A stretch of DNA of 64,000 nt, taken from contig RMBW01000015.1 of assembly GCA_004009845.1 (NCBI GenBank), positions 186,001 through 250,000 of the forward strand, written 5' to 3'. The stretch comes from Davidsoniella eucalypti (Eukaryota > Ascomycota > Sordariomycetes > Microascales > Ceratocystidaceae). A program made the translations under genes and the position numbers. Under the pieces are notes generated by a model. The model saw only the letters and a list, made by a program, of their open reading frames with translations. It had not been told where the DNA came from and searched no databases. Shown one piece after another: positions 32,314 to 45,589 of this stretch (its first letter is position 1; each line of letters begins with the position of its first letter).

Positions 32314-32322
32314 CTTTATATA
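32314..32322 (-). promoter_or_regulatory. TATA box of the MDR reductase gene
   Basis: Minus-strand TATATAAAG about 105 nt upstream of the ATG at 32210. Confidence 0.5.
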
Positions 32323-33952
32323 CTAGCAGAAATCTCGATTATAAATACAGCGGCTCATCATGTTGTCCTATTACAGCGTTTTTGCCGCATAGGGAATGAG
32401 GTAGCTGTTTTCTAGTTTGGGATAATTCTCCGCTTGGGCTTGCTATGGAACTGGATAGAAACTGCCACCGTAAAAATAAAAGGGCAGGTAATGCGTAACT
32501 ACGCCTTTAGACGGCTGTTGCCTCAAAAGCGTAAACAAGATACAATATTCTGTGGTTTAGAGGCTGATTTTATTTTATTTTATTTTATTAACAAGCACGG
32601 GGGACTCGGGCCAATAAAGTGGACGCGGCTCCCACTCATCACCTTGAGGGATATTCGCACAGTGTCTATCAACTAACTACTTGTGTACCTAGATTCTCAA
32701 AAAACCCTATATAACTCTAGTAGTCATAGAGGGAAGCATCACCGAGAGGGGTCACTGTTCGAGGGTGTAACAACTACAAGATAATAAACGGCGGGCGCTG
32801 TGCAGCGGAGTCCCCACCTAAAGGAGGCCGAAGCGGGCACAAGTCTTCAAGAAATTGTGTCTTTCGGAGGAAGGTTGAGAGCCGAAGCGCCCTGCGGAGT
32901 CCCAAGAAACGAAGCCCAAACTTCCGAGGCTGCGGTTGCGGCCCAAGTAGGAGTATATGTGCCGGGCTGCACCTTATGAAATGAGTGGGACTCTTTGGGA
33001 GCCCACAGGCGCGAGACATGCATCAGTGTGTTGGAACTTTTCGTGATGGGCCTTGAAGTTGACATACGACTACAAGCATTATGGACATTGACACCCTCGG
33101 GGGGGGGGGGGGGGTACCTTTAAGTTCACGGTGCCTCCTCTTTTGAAAGTTCCAGTTGTCCGACATTTCTGGCTCTTCTCGTGTTGTGCTTTGCACTTCA
33201 TTTTATTATGCCAACACAAACCTGTGATAGCTTCTGCTTCTCCTTGAGTTGCTCCCTCATAATAAAAACACTTTGGGTTTCTTTCGTGTTTTCCAACAAC
33301 CTACGACGGCTGTGAAGAAAATTTCGCTCAATGCTGCTTCCTCCCGATCCCCCGACGCCAACCTCGTGATAGTTGTCTCCTTGAGCACATTTCTCGCACT
33401 GTAAGCACTCTGCTCTTTTCCTTTGTGTCTCTACCAACTTGCTAGGTGGATAGTGAAGAAACAAGTTTAGCCAGGCCCCCATACCGAAATTCGTTCTTGT
33501 TTTTCTGTTTTACCTTTTTTTATATAAATCGATTTTACGATAAGATATAATAGAGAACATCCGTTATTTGAACATTGAAAAGTAACATACTTTTCCAATT
33601 ATCTATCAATCACAAATTTACATATATTCGATGGTGGTAATGACATCATGAGAATTTGGAGTCAGCTCAATGTTTTGTTTGAAACACAACTTTAATGTGG
33701 GGCTCTAATCGATAAGGACCCTGCATAATGACAGATAGCGAGTGTACGTTATTTGAAGCAAAGCATAAGCTTGGCAATTAGTGCTGACTTACAACAACGT
33801 CTCTTTGACTGAGCAAGAACTTCACGACATCTTACATCTTAATTTAGGCCCTTCCCGTCACTTCGGCCTTTTTTGCTTTGCTGAGCGCTACCTGTATATC
33901 ATCACTAATCTGCCAATACCACACCGCTGTACATAAACCATACCATACCAAC
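32323..33952. other. Divergent intergenic with a GC-rich island ending in G16
   Basis: Between the MDR reductase (minus) and Sec72 (plus). About 32765-33115 is markedly more GC-rich than its surroundings and ends in a G run. Open frames at 32774-33065 and 33198-33482 (minus) match nothing. Resembles an inserted repeat relic rather than a gene. Confidence 0.4.
33099..33114. repeat. G16 homopolymer
   Basis: About sixteen consecutive G after ACCCTC, at the edge of the GC-rich island. Same local context (CTTC/CCTC before the Gs) as the G21 run at 28582. Confidence 0.85.
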
Positions 33953-34561
33953 ATGTCCGATCTCACACACTTCGACTTTGTGCCGTTGCAGATGGACCCT
34001 CAGTCCAAGGCCATCAGCGCTATCTCGACACCATCGCGTGCCGTCGCCGTCGAGCTCGCCGCTCTCAACGAGCTCCACCGAAGCATTATCAACATGGAAA
34101 ATGGCTCTCCCGTGCCCCCACCACCGATGCCCGTCTACCCGAAACGATCCGCCGCCGTGACAAAGCTACGCGAGCAAGGTAACAACGAGTTCCGCCGTGT
34201 CAAGTACGCCGAGGCCGTCAAATTTTACACAGCCGGCTTAGACTTGGCACTACAGCGGCCGACATGGGAGCCGTGCCAGCTGGTGCGCGACGAGGTTGCG
34301 GCGCTGTACGCTAACCGCGCGCAATCTCACATGGCTATGCTGCAGTGGCCCGAAGGCGCGGTGGATGCCGAGGCTAGCGTCGAGTCGAAGAGAGTTGGAA
34401 ACGCAAAGGCTTGGTGGCGTAGAGGCCGCTGCTTGATCGAGATGGGCCGTTTTGTCGAGGCCAAGGAGTGGGTTGGTAGATCGTTGGAGTTGGAGGGCGA
34501 CGAGACTGAGTTGGTTGCCCTGCTCAAAGACATCGATGCCCGCTTGGAGCAGAAGAAATAG
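33953..34561 (+). CDS. sec72: ER translocon subunit Sec72 (TPR protein)
   Basis: 202 aa, single exon. The chosen ATG at 33953 has the context CCAACATGTC and starts the conserved FDFVPLQMDPQSKAIS; an in-frame upstream ATG at 33878 would add 25 non-conserved residues. The layout matches fungal Sec72: N-terminal domain with LNELHRSI, a Pro-rich linker (SPVPPPPMPVYPKRSA), then three TPR helical pairs (KLREQGNNEFRRVKYAEAVK, ALYANRAQSHMAMLQWPEGA, NAKAWWRRGRCLIEMGRFVE). Sec72 sits with Sec62/63/71 on the cytosolic face of the ER and receives Hsp70-bound precursors for post-translational translocation. Length and motif order are as expected. Confidence 0.92.
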   Translation: MSDLTHFDFVPLQMDPQSKAISAISTPSRAVAVELAALNELHRSIINMENGSPVPPPPMPVYPKRSAAVTKLREQGNNEFRRVKYAEAVKFYTAGLDLALQRPTWEPCQLVRDEVAALYANRAQSHMAMLQWPEGAVDAEASVESKRVGNAKAWWRRGRCLIEMGRFVEAKEWVGRSLELEGDETELVALLKDIDARLEQKK

Positions 34562-36055
34562 ATTTGAGCGAACATACTCTAAAGATTATGTGTGGCTGTT
34601 GTTTCACGCTGGCCTTGTTCTCTTTCTTTCACTTTCGAAATATTGGATGCTGCTCACATCGGCCAAGTAGACCGTATTTTGTTAGATGCTAACGTTGGAC
34701 AAGAACGGTGGATAGATAATCATAATCGTGTCTCACAAGATTTCGGCTATCTGTAATTGCTAGATGTTGCTAGATGCTACCTCTGTTCTTCTCATATCTA
34801 CCACTACAAGGACAGCATCGTCACTTGGGCCAGCCAAGAAAAGCAATACGTGGAACTTTAGAGTTGAACAAAGAATGGGAGAGCATGTACTACAATTGGC
34901 GTCCGGGGCTTTGTTATTTCTATCTTGTTTTTGCTGGGTTTATTTGCCTTCTCTTTTTAGATCCGTTATTTGATATCACAGTTTCTTCATAAATCGATGT
35001 CTCATATTCATACTAACTATATATTTCAAATCGATACAATCTAACCAACGCTCAAGACCAGTATTGTTACATGTTTAGACAATTTCAATTCATACATAAC
35101 ACTATAAAACAATCATGTGAAACTCATAAGGAATCAAAATTATGTGAGATTTGAACTCGAAATAATAAGCAAGCAATAATAAACCAAGCAAAGGAGACCC
35201 AACCAATGAAAGACAGTAAGTCATACCAAGATAAACAAAACAGTGTATCAAAACAAAAATAAAATAAAAGCAAGAAACCCTCAACACCCAAGCAAAGGAA
35301 ACACAATACCACAAAACCTAGACCCCAACAATAAGACAATGAAATATGAGTGGCCGGTAGTCTCTGAGTGAGCTATCGGACGTCACAATATGCGAAACGC
35401 ATCGTTGCATGCTCAATCACATAGATTGGTGCTTTATACAGTGTGTGCACACGCATCTAGATGAGATGTTCTGTTTGGTAACAGATCGACAGAATAGCAA
35501 GCAACCCACGTTAAGAGGCGTCCGTCAAGTTGGACAAGAGCGTATTCACCATGAGACCGCCATCGCTTGATCGCACTAAGTGTGGCATGGTGTATGTATA
35601 CATGGGCTAGTTGATCCGCTGGAGAAGAATATGCAAAGAACAAGATATACCGAGAGGATGTAGCCATGCACGGCTGGCAGATTAGCAATGGCTTATTAAA
35701 AAATATGACGATCACTTCTAGACCAGGCCCAAAATAGAAGGGCAGGGCCGAGATAGCCTTGCCGATCAAGAAAATGGATAGGAGAAAGTGGCCATGAAGA
35801 CCTGTCAGAAAGACACGCTTTCAAGCCACCCCGTGAAAAGAAATAAAAAAGAACAAAATAAAGTAGAACGTGGGATGGATGTATGCGTAAAGAAGGCGAG
35901 AAAGGCCTGTCATGGGATATATAGCCCCCAGTAATTCGGGAGGGGTTAATCATGTGAAGTGGATGAAAAAAAATTGACCACCTTGAAAAACATTGAGCAA
36001 TACGATGCCTTTTAATATAGCATAACGATGCTATGGCATTATTTAGACAGTACAT
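34562..36055. other. Convergent intergenic, no gene recognised
   Basis: 3' flanks of Sec72 (plus) and of the small minus-strand gene at 36056. Includes an A-rich stretch on plus at 35160-35340. Short open frames only. Confidence 0.45.
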
Positions 36056-36340
36056 TTAAGCGGCGGTCTTCTCAGACAGCTTGGCAGAGGGCATAGTCTT
36101 GGATCGAGGGCGCATAACTGCATCTTGGCTTGACATGCGACGATCTAGGGCGCGTTCCAGCTTTGCGCCGAGGGCAAGCTTAGCCATGTAGGAGGTGCGC
36201 TCCTCGCTCAGGACAACACGTTGTGAGCTAAGGGCTCTATTCTCCATGCGCTTCAGACCCGTAGTAATAGTGGTGATGTCAGATGGGATCGAAGCTGACT
36301 CCATAGATGGAGCGATGGAGGGGGCGACAGAGTGCGACAT
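36056..36340 (-). CDS. Small fungal protein of unknown function (94 aa)
   Basis: ATG at 36340 (plus-strand CAT), one exon, 94 aa. A Ser/Pro-rich start (SHSVAPSIAPSMESASIPSD) precedes a predicted long amphipathic helix (TTGLKRMENRALSSQRVVLS ... KLALGAKLERALDRRM), then a basic Ser-rich tail. The sense strand has coding-like composition and stable frame, unlike the surrounding short frames, which is why I keep it. No domain recognised and no function proposed; a coiled-coil or regulatory peptide is conceivable. Confidence 0.5.
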   Translation of the reverse strand: MSHSVAPSIAPSMESASIPSDITTITTGLKRMENRALSSQRVVLSEERTSYMAKLALGAKLERALDRRMSSQDAVMRPRSKTMPSAKLSEKTAA

Positions 36341-39300
36341 GCTAGCGGTGCTGTAGCGGATAGAGGAGTGAGGCTATGAGTTGATAGATAATAAATGTTT
36401 ATTAGTTATGTGAGTCTTGGAAAAAGTATCGTGGAAGGTAGGCTAAAAAAGAAGAGAGAGTTTTTCTAGCGCCTTTGACATGAGCGGCGGCTTCAGGCCT
36501 TTTAAAGGAAATCAAGACGTGAACCCGGTGCAATATCTAGACCAGTAACCAGAAGCAAGGACCATGATTTTGGGGAGGATTGGGCATGGAGGCATAACCA
36601 GGAGAGCGGAGTATACAGAGGCAGGGGTTGTGATAGAGTAGGGTCGTGGCTTTCGTTCTGGCTGGGCTTGGTGGTGGACCAAGTAGTAGCCATTGAGTGA
36701 GTGTGCGTAACAAGCAACCCAAGAACGAAGGCAGACAGAGGAGGCATCAAAAAGGAAGCCTCAGATACTAGAAACGGGGAACAGGCATCTCCATAAGCAG
36801 ATGAAACTTACCGACGAAGCCATGATGGGGCGCTCAGAATCCAGAGAGGTAGGCATTATGAAGTGATAGCAAATAGCTAATTAGTAGTATAGATGATAGC
36901 GATTACGGGCAAGTAGTAGATGCGGGAGCGTCAGCAAGACGAGGGCCTGGGAGGAAGATAACGGTTGTCGACAACTAAATGGAAGGATAAGCGAGGAAGA
37001 AGTCTGGAGGAAAAACAAGATATGCTGCAAATGTGGCGGCAGGCCGATCAAATAAAGACAGACGATGTGCGTGCGGTAGCATCAGAAAAGCCAAAAACGA
37101 AAAGGCAGGCAGGCATAGAAACAAGGGCCCCAGCGGACTCTGAAGACGTGAAGGAATTTCTGCTAGTGTGAAAATGCGATCAAAGACATGCGATTGAAAC
37201 TAGCCTGGGTTAAAAATAGCGGTCACGGCGTGGTTCCGAGATAACAAGAACATTGCTTTCTGGGTCATGCCGTGATGATGTTGGGCAAAGGGCCACACGA
37301 GGCTAGTCTGGACGAGTGAACCGTGGTTATTGCGAAAATCTGGTATATATCGAGGTTGTCCGCGTGTAGATTGTAGAAGGCGCTACGAGGCTCTCGACCA
37401 AACAAGGTACAATAGGCAAGGTGTTATTGTGTCATATTGGCGCTGGCCACTAGGGGAACAATAACCCTTGTGTGGGCAGTAGTGAAGCAGTAGTTCAAGA
37501 CTGGGAAGGAGCCCCAGAAGGGTCCAATTGGCTAGTGATCTGCGGTCTCGATGGCTTTAGGGAAGACGTATCAAGCTTGGAGACAGCAAATGGGACGCAA
37601 AGTCGCTAAGCATATAGCCATGTGTTTACAATGCTGGCCTGTATCATTACATATGGCTGGGCTACAGCTCTCTGTTGCACCAGTGTTTGCTATGTGCTAG
37701 GGGCTTCTCACGCGGGAACAGCAAGTCCTGCGATTACCACGATGCCTACGGTTAGCATACTTACATGTAGTCCAGCGCTGCGCAGTTGGAAAGCCTGGGT
37801 GTCATTGCAAAGGGTGACACTACGGTGCTACCCAATCCCTTGCGTGGCGTAAGTAAGATCAACATCAACATGCAGAGCAACGAACAACCAACAAGACAGA
37901 ACATCCGAGGACCCAAGCCCGAACTGTCCCGGGCACTGGATAGACCGCAACTCGTCGAACCACTTCTGCGAACGAACGGGCGTCGACAGACACGTTTTGG
38001 ATTGGCTGAACACTGCTAGCACGCGGATATGAGACGAGCAGAAGACCAGAGCGCTTCTGTTGTTTGGTCCACAGGGCAGGCGAGATGGCTTGCTTGTCTA
38101 GTTGCTGGACCCCCAGAAAAATCAGGTCCGCACACGTGTGCTGGCGTAGCGTCCGCTGCTGTCTCGCCCCGAGCCACATGACGGCGATGATACGCCGGGT
38201 TGCATCAGTCACGTCTTGGTGAGTGGCATACATCGTTCTTGAGGAAAAGATTGCATCAAAGAAAGGGATAGTCCGCCATTGGCTGGCAGCGACATTACTG
38301 CTCCACCCACGCAGGTCGGCTTACGAATAGCATAAGGAAGGCTACGCTGCGATGTGAAAGAGCAGGATATCACCAATATTGGCTGACAGGCGCAGCTTGA
38401 CGGCACTGTTACGAGCAATGAGACCGGAAAAAGGAAATACGCATATTAGGTGTAGCAGGCCCCTGGTTAATGCAATAACATATCCCGCTACCAGCGGCTC
38501 AGTTGTATAAGATAAATACCACAACTATCTCACTGCCCTAGTTTGGCAAAAGAGATGCCGACAGGGTCTTCTAAGCTATTTATTCCATCCCTATCCCGCA
38601 CAACCCCAGGCCTATAGAAACTAGGGCTCGTTCCTTTACCATGCTGGCCATGATTTTTCTCCCCCTCCCTATCCAAAACTGCAGCAGAAGCAAATAAAGA
38701 AGAAAAAGACCGCAAGAAAGCAACGTATTAGCCAGGCTTCCCTGTTCTGAAACTGTCAGTAATCCCCCAAAATATGAAAATACGAAAACATGAAAATATA
38801 AAAATATGTGCCGATGGGTATATCAAGTAAAATCTTCAACTAACTAAAGCGTCACGTAGTTTGTTTACGATGCCAACAGGACCAACGACGACTAGAATCC
38901 TGATCGGCGGGTTTTTCATCCCGGAGGTTTTTTATTAAATTGTTTGCTCACTTGTTTTGAAACACCGCCAAGTAAGTCAAAGGAATATACAAAGCCAACC
39001 ATGTGTCGAGGTAGTATCCTCCATACAGACATGCAGGTCAGCGAGAAAGGGTGCAATTACTTTCGACAATATTGATCGTTGTAACATGGCCATATGCTGC
39101 TACTCGAGCAAGCAACATACAGTATGTAAGAAGAAAAGTAACTAGGGTTGCTACCAGTCAGCAGTGTGTCAGACCATATTTCCGAAGCAACAGAGATTGT
39201 ATACATACATATATAAAGCAAGACTCACAATCTACACGGCGTTGTTTTATAGAGCGGTTCTTGGGAAAATTCAACGGCACTCCAAGCAAAAGCTATGCAC

Positions 39301-40363
39301 GACAACTAGGTCGGGGGTTTCAAGCCCAACATATAGTATAATCTTCTCATCCTTCCCCTCTTTAGCCTCTTTCTTCTTACTTTTCTTTTTTTCTCTTCTT
39401 TGGCTTCTTTAGCTTCTACTGTAACCCTATATGATACTACCACTCTAGCAGGCATCTTAAGTCTCTCCTTCTTGTTCCCAGCTATCGATGAAGAGGGTCC
39501 TACCCATCCTCGGCGCCATGACTTTTGAGGTATCGCTTTTTCCAGGGGCTTTTAGCCATATCTTCTCCACGGACTGAGCCACCGGCCTCGCCGTCTGGTT
39601 ATCTGATGGTGGTCTCACGAGCACCCTTCATCTCAAAAAATGCTAGCCTCCAACTTACCCAAAACCAGCACATCTGTTTTGCCACGTCAAACAGAAAATA
39701 GCAAATAGCTTCTAGACCCAGGAAGAAGACCGGCAAGACAAATTTCTATGTCTTCCAGTGGCGCTCTTCAAATCAAACATTGTGGTTCTCAAGAAGACGT
39801 CTCACTTTTCCCTGTGGTCAGACTTTTATGTACATACATATATAGAATATATTACATATTACATGTTAACTAATCTGCGTATTTAGTATTCATTCAGCCC
39901 CTCGCTAGGCTTAGCTTGGATATCCAAGATCTCATGAACATAGCTTTTGTTTGACAGTGTTCGAGACAAAGCTCGGCCGTATCATAGACATTCTATAGCA
40001 CAAGAACCTAGTGGCTCCGCCTACCGATCTATATCGGCCTCGCCATGTGGCATTTTGTCCTCCTGTACTAATCTATCCAAATAATGATTTAGCTGCACAA
40101 CATGTGTGCCAGGCCAAAAATAAGCCAAACGACTGCTAAGATCGGCATTTTTGTAGGAGGTTTGGAAATGTCTGTTACTAGTAGGAAACAAATATACAAG
40201 TCGAAACAGAAACACTAAAACATGGCATGAATATGCCTCAAACTTTATTTTCTATGTTGTGCAATTCACCCCGTCGAGCCATTTCATAAACCCACCAAGA
40301 CTTGATTGTGTATGCGATGGCCACCCAAAACAAACAATTTATATATTATAGGCTCGCCGGGAC
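36341..40363. other. 4 kb non-coding, start of the gene-poor domain
   Basis: Promoter side of the 36056 gene and 3' flank of the first Cys-rich gene. Many short frames on both strands, none with a domain or consistent splice sites. Simple pyrimidine-rich stretch at ~39350-39420. Confidence 0.45.
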
Positions 40364-41254
40364 TTAGTAGCGCTTCTTGTCTTTGCGACTTTTGCGCGGC
40401 ATTTTCGAGTAGTCCAAAACCACGCTATTGCCTCGATCCGGCGACGATGTTGATCCAGAGCTGCCCGAGAAGCTTGGCGATGTCTGCGACCAAACCTGCT
40501 CGTCCATGGCCTCGTCGAAGCACTCGTGGTCGGCCTGATATCGGTATACCTGGCTTCCATATACGTCACTTCCCGCCTGCTGTTGCTGCTGCTGGTGTAA
40601 AGCTGCCCATTCGTCGTGCGGGCTTTGCTCGTACGCAGGTGACAGGTTGTCGTATTTGTCACGGCTGGACCGGCTGCTCCGTCGGGTCTTCTCGGAAGAT
40701 GATAGCACTGATGATGAAGCTGCCGTGCTGGCGCGTCGGTGCGATTTGATGCCATAACGGCTGCTGCCCTTGCCTTTATGTGTGTCGTAAGAATTGTCTA
40801 CTGACTGTGTATCGTCAAGATGGCCAGGGTTCACTAAAAGTGATCAATGAAGTTATGTTAGTATATAACCCTGCACAACCCTAGTATTCAACTAGCTGTT
40901 AGGACAACACTTACACTCGATGCAATTTTCACAGCATCCGTGACCACATTTGACTTCCATTGGCTCAACGGCTAGTGTGATGGGGCTTTGGGAATATGTA
41001 ACTACCGTTCCATCACACCAGCCCTTTTTGTTGGGCTCGTGGCCACAAGCACAGCATGCCCAGCAGCCACCCAAGTCCGTGAATGCGCAATTCCGCAACG
41101 AGCACTTGGCCATGGTGGACTGGAGACGGGCCAGAGTCGTCTTAGCACATGGAGTTTCGTAGCCGGTTTTGAGGTCGATGCTGGCACTTAAGCAGTAGTT
41201 CCAGCTGACTGAAGTGTGACTACACGAGTGACTGCGCGGAAGACCGTGACACAT
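40364..41254 (-). CDS. Cys-rich putative zinc-binding protein A, with Ser/Gln-rich tail
   Basis: complement(join(40364..40833,40915..41254)), ~269 aa. The 81-nt intron (GAGT|GTAAGT ... TTTTAG|TG) joins CCENCIE to NPGHLDD. The N-terminal ~113 residues contain 16 Cys: MC start, HSCSHTSVSWNYC, CSLRNC, then the core GGCWACCACG-x(9)-C and CGHGCCENC. The spacing W-x-C-C-x-C-G ... C-x-H-x-x-C-x-x-C suggests a treble-clef or RING-like zinc fold. The second exon encodes a disordered tail: RRSSRSSRDK, HQQQQQQAGSD, SFSGSSGSTSSPD and the basic end PRKSRKDKKRY. It resembles proteins B (45590-45925) and C (54763-55185). No signal peptide, so intracellular; possibly nuclear from the basic C-terminus. Function unknown. 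Confidence 0.72.
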
Positions 41255-44200
41255 GGTAGTGAAGAGGACAAGAAGGGATGTTGTGTGGTGAGTGTGGCAG
41301 TGATATTACAGCCGGGAAGAGAGCCCAGGGAGCTGTTATCGAGTCTAGAGTTGTGTATCGTGGGTGTTGAACTACGTATCGGCCACTCAAAGAGGAAATA
41401 TGGTTGGAAGGTGTGATGGGAAGCAAATTAGCAACGTGAAAAGGGCTGTCTTTGGGGGACAAAGAACGGATGACGGATATGTTAGTTGAACAAATATATG
41501 AGTTGTGGAATAAGGACGTCACTGTACTCTATTGACGGTACGTATGAGCACGATAGATCATATATCACGTTATTGAGAACGTAACTCTGTGATATGAGAA
41601 TGTAATGAATAGTGAAGTGCGAAGAAGCAATTGTGAGTAGCGCTGGATGACGTTTATTGTTATATAGTATCAAAGGGGACGGGGATCTGTCTTCATTGAG
41701 AGATGTGCAGCCTTTTCAGCGTTCTTATAGAAATTCACCAAACACATGCCTAAGCTAGAAATGCGGTAAACAGATCGATACGTTAAATGTAATTTTATTA
41801 TTTCTTCATCTCCACTCACCGGGCTATGGCGCAAAAAATACCTGGCTCGCTTGAGTTTAAGATATTCTCTAGAATATTGCTACTGTATAGTTGAGAGGGG
41901 GTGTCCGTCCAGCTCGTGCACTGTCTTTCTTAGCTATGCCGGTGATATTTACATGCATTGACACATATATATATGCCAGACATATATGTGTGTGGTGTAT
42001 TGTTCCGATGGCAAGCTAGCAGTCCAAGTACTCTTGAGTACCCGTAAAACATACACCTCTTACCCGTTTTCTGGCGCCATATACATAGGCCTTAATCAAG
42101 CTAGTAAACGGGCAACAACCATAGCCGAGAAGGCGTTTGGTGGCCATCTTAGTAGACTATTGGAACATGTTTAGTAAGCAGTCGCTAGGCTGTGATACAG
42201 ATGCCCAGTATAAGCACATGGAAGATTCAGCTTCATGTATTATAGTTAGTGGCGTTGACCCTTTATTTCCGTTTACGAAAGAGAAAGAGAAACGATAGCC
42301 ACTTGGAATATAGAGAGACTTTGATATTAACTCCCTACACACTTGATGTCCATCGATGATGTAGGATAATGGACATATGCCTTTGGCGAGATGCTGTAGT
42401 AAGAAGTCTTTCTACGGAGCCCGCCGTAAAACTACGGTGAGGCCAAAGAACACATCATCAAATGCAGTGTTCAATTAGGCCGAGATATAGAAAGATATAG
42501 GAGAGTAGAAAACTCAAAACTTAGGGATATGATAGGCCAGCATGCAAGACCGAAGACAGCAGCAAGGCTGTGAAACTGGAAGTGACGATGTTCCGAGATG
42601 TATCGGGTTGAGGAATATGTGTAAGGGAATGCCCTTGGGAACTTCAAACAAAGAAAAGCAGTAGGCATGTTTGGGGATAATAACTAAGCCCTAAGATAAT
42701 TCACATCTTTCTATGACTTACGGAATGGGTCGTAGGGCCATTAAAGTTACTGAAGTACACAGGGAGCTTTGAGCCGATGATGATCGGGACAATGAAACTG
42801 TGAAATGATCTTGTGAGATTTCTTAACCTACCACGACAATGAGTGTATTAATATGATGTCGTTTGTTGGCGAACGAACAGCAAGTGAATAAAAAAGCGTT
42901 TATAGAAATTCCGAGGTAAAGACAAACACATGCTATATTGATACAAACCTATTCACCGCCTATATAGCACCTCGGCTTCCATTGGTACGGATCGATAGTT
43001 GGCGTTTTACACCACTTGACTTCAATGGGCGGCCCGTCGCACAAAGGTTATAGGTCGGGCTTATAGGCTGAATGGACAAAGACGATCATACGAAAACTTG
43101 CCGGTGGTGATATACACGATGTGAACATAAGCATAAATATTGAAGGGGGGGGAGGGGTGTGGAATGGAGTGACTTGCATAAACGCCTTGATTTCCTAGGA
43201 GGATCTGAAAGTACTGACGATATAGAATGGCCTGTATGTGGTAAATCTCTGTAACCATGTCTTGGGCTAGCATTTACTTGGACATGTGATCAAAAGTGTG
43301 GGATATCTCATTTGCTGCCGTTTCCAATTTCGTTTGAGCTGTATAACTAAACAATACTACAAACAAGAAAAGAGCAATCCCTATTGAGCCGAGAGTCAAA
43401 TTAACGAGTACTAATCACTGGAACTAACTGTATAAATTTACAGCAGGATCATCACGTGCTTGCTTACTACGGGCAATTGTGTATGAAGGCCATGGAATCT
43501 TGATGGAATTCTTAGAAACCAAGTATCGATAAAAACCGTACACAATAACTATTTGTCTCTCGCTTTGGAATCACAGCAGCCATGGAAAGAGCGAGCCAGT
43601 GGTTTCACAGAATCTATCTGTAAACTGTGTTATTGGTCGCTCGAGATCAGGATATGTAGTTACTGATAGGTGAGATATTAACTACATACGATGTATAACC
43701 CGGATGAAAATTTCACAGCGCATGATCTCTCAACATGGGTTACTGGTTTTCGTACGCCAATGTGGCAAACACGCCACATGAAGGAAAAGCTATCCCGGAG
43801 ATCTTGTGAGATGCAGTGGCTAAAGAAAAAAACAAGAACTCCCATTCTATACTGACTGACTGTTGCAATGGGCTAGGAGAGGGGCTGAAGGCAGCTAATC
43901 TTGATCTTGATATAGATAGTCATACAGCGTCTTATATGGCGTCGTCTTATATGGACGTACAACTGGAATTACCGCTAGTTTACGTCGATATTGCTGTCTG
44001 TCTCGGTTAATCCAGCCGCTTGTGGGCGCAAGGCAAGTTGGACACGGTGTAGCTCGAGCCCTTTTAGACCATTCCATGTGTTGTGTTATGGTTAAGCCAA
44101 TGCATGTGTGAGAATTCGTTTTGGCGAGGCCTTGTATAGTCGCTTCTGTGTCTTGGCATGGCTGGTTGACCAAGGCAAACTAGTTTTGTTGTCAAGTGAG

Positions 44201-45589
44201 CAGTGATATGGGGGGGAAGTAGTCGAATGATGATGAATATTCCGAGCTTAAGAAAGCTGAGTAGACCTCACTGTTTTTGTTTTATACAGCATGGACTCGA
44301 TAAGCCGTCGCTCCTACAAATCTTGTCTTAGCTGATGGTAATGTTTGGCCATTGGTTTCTAGATCTAGGATCTTGAAGGATGCTGAGACAAGATGAACCT
44401 ATGCAGTATACGGACTGTGCAACTTGAAACTTGATGAGAAATAAAGAAAACGTAGATACTGCGGGGAGACCAAGGTGAGAATTAAAGCGTGACATATGGG
44501 GGCATCATGAGTTCGTATAGCTTCCACATTGCACGTTATCGTACCCCTTCTTCGTACATGAAATAGGCGATTGACTACAACTAGAATCTAGTCTTCCTAG
44601 ATATATATATCTATAGTACGTTTGGATGCGACTCCTGTGCAGAACGGAACAACAAGTTGCTGCAAGAATTGTTAGCCTGAAAGCTTTATAATGGTCACAC
44701 GTGAAGGCAAATGTTTCATACTATCCACAATAAAGCACATATGTGGTCACAGAAAGCGATTACTTGCATAGCTACGAGTAAAATTGATACCGAATTTTTT
44801 ATAAAGAAGATTTGACCAAGTGTTGTATTCGTACAGTACGTAAGCCACTAACATGAAAGAAAGATAACGTAAACAGGACAGAGCACAATGAAAAGAGTTC
44901 TCTAGGTTGTAAAGGAGATGGTATGTGGATAACAAGAAAAGAAGTTGAAGGACAAAAAGGGAAGAAAAAGGAAGCATGCACGGTAGTTGGCAAGAAACGA
45001 AGGGAAGGGAAGACATGAATTGAAATAAAAGACAAAGTTAAGGAGTAAAGGCGAGGGTTAAGAAGATGAAAGTCGTCAGGATGGAGAGGGTTAGAGCAGG
45101 AACAAAACAGTCAAGAGAAGAGTTACTGCCATGGAAGAACAAAACGGCAAAAATAGAATAAGCAAATGGTCTAGTATGAGTTTATGGGCATAGAGATGAG
45201 TAAACCGTGACGAAGCAAAACAACAAGGAAAGAAGACAAACAAGAAGGTGAAGAAGGGAAGAAAAAAATGAAGATGTTTGTTACTGGAAGCCCCCAAGTC
45301 AAATCAAGGCGTCTAAAGGGGAGCCAAGATCAAAAACGGTAGCGAAGCAGGGAGAGACCTCGAGTGCCATGGTGACTTCGGTAAGAACAGACAAGTAGAA
45401 GAGTTGAGCAAAACGGCTGTGGATGGGCGGCCAGTGCGGCGATATAGCGGCACGGATAATCGTTTACAAGGGCGTAGGAGGATAAGAAAGATCTGACGAG
45501 GTGATAGACGCCGGACAGGTTGAGAAAGACTGGAGCGAAGAATAAAAGAACAGGAAAAAGAAAAGAAAAAAGAATGACCCGAATAGGAC
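41255..45589. other. 4.3 kb non-coding between Cys-rich genes A and B
   Basis: Upstream region of gene A and 3' flank of gene B. From about 44,800 to 45,590 the plus strand is purine-rich. No domain-bearing frame, RNA gene or transposon recognised. Confidence 0.45.

Noticed and set aside
33198..33482. 94-codon minus-strand frame with a few Cys (ECLQCEKCAQ)
   Set aside because: The Cys do not fit the pattern of the Cys-rich family or a known finger; no conserved start.
33878..33952. Upstream in-frame ATG for Sec72
   Set aside because: Adds 25 non-conserved residues; homologues start near FDFxPLQ, so the ATG at 33953 was chosen.
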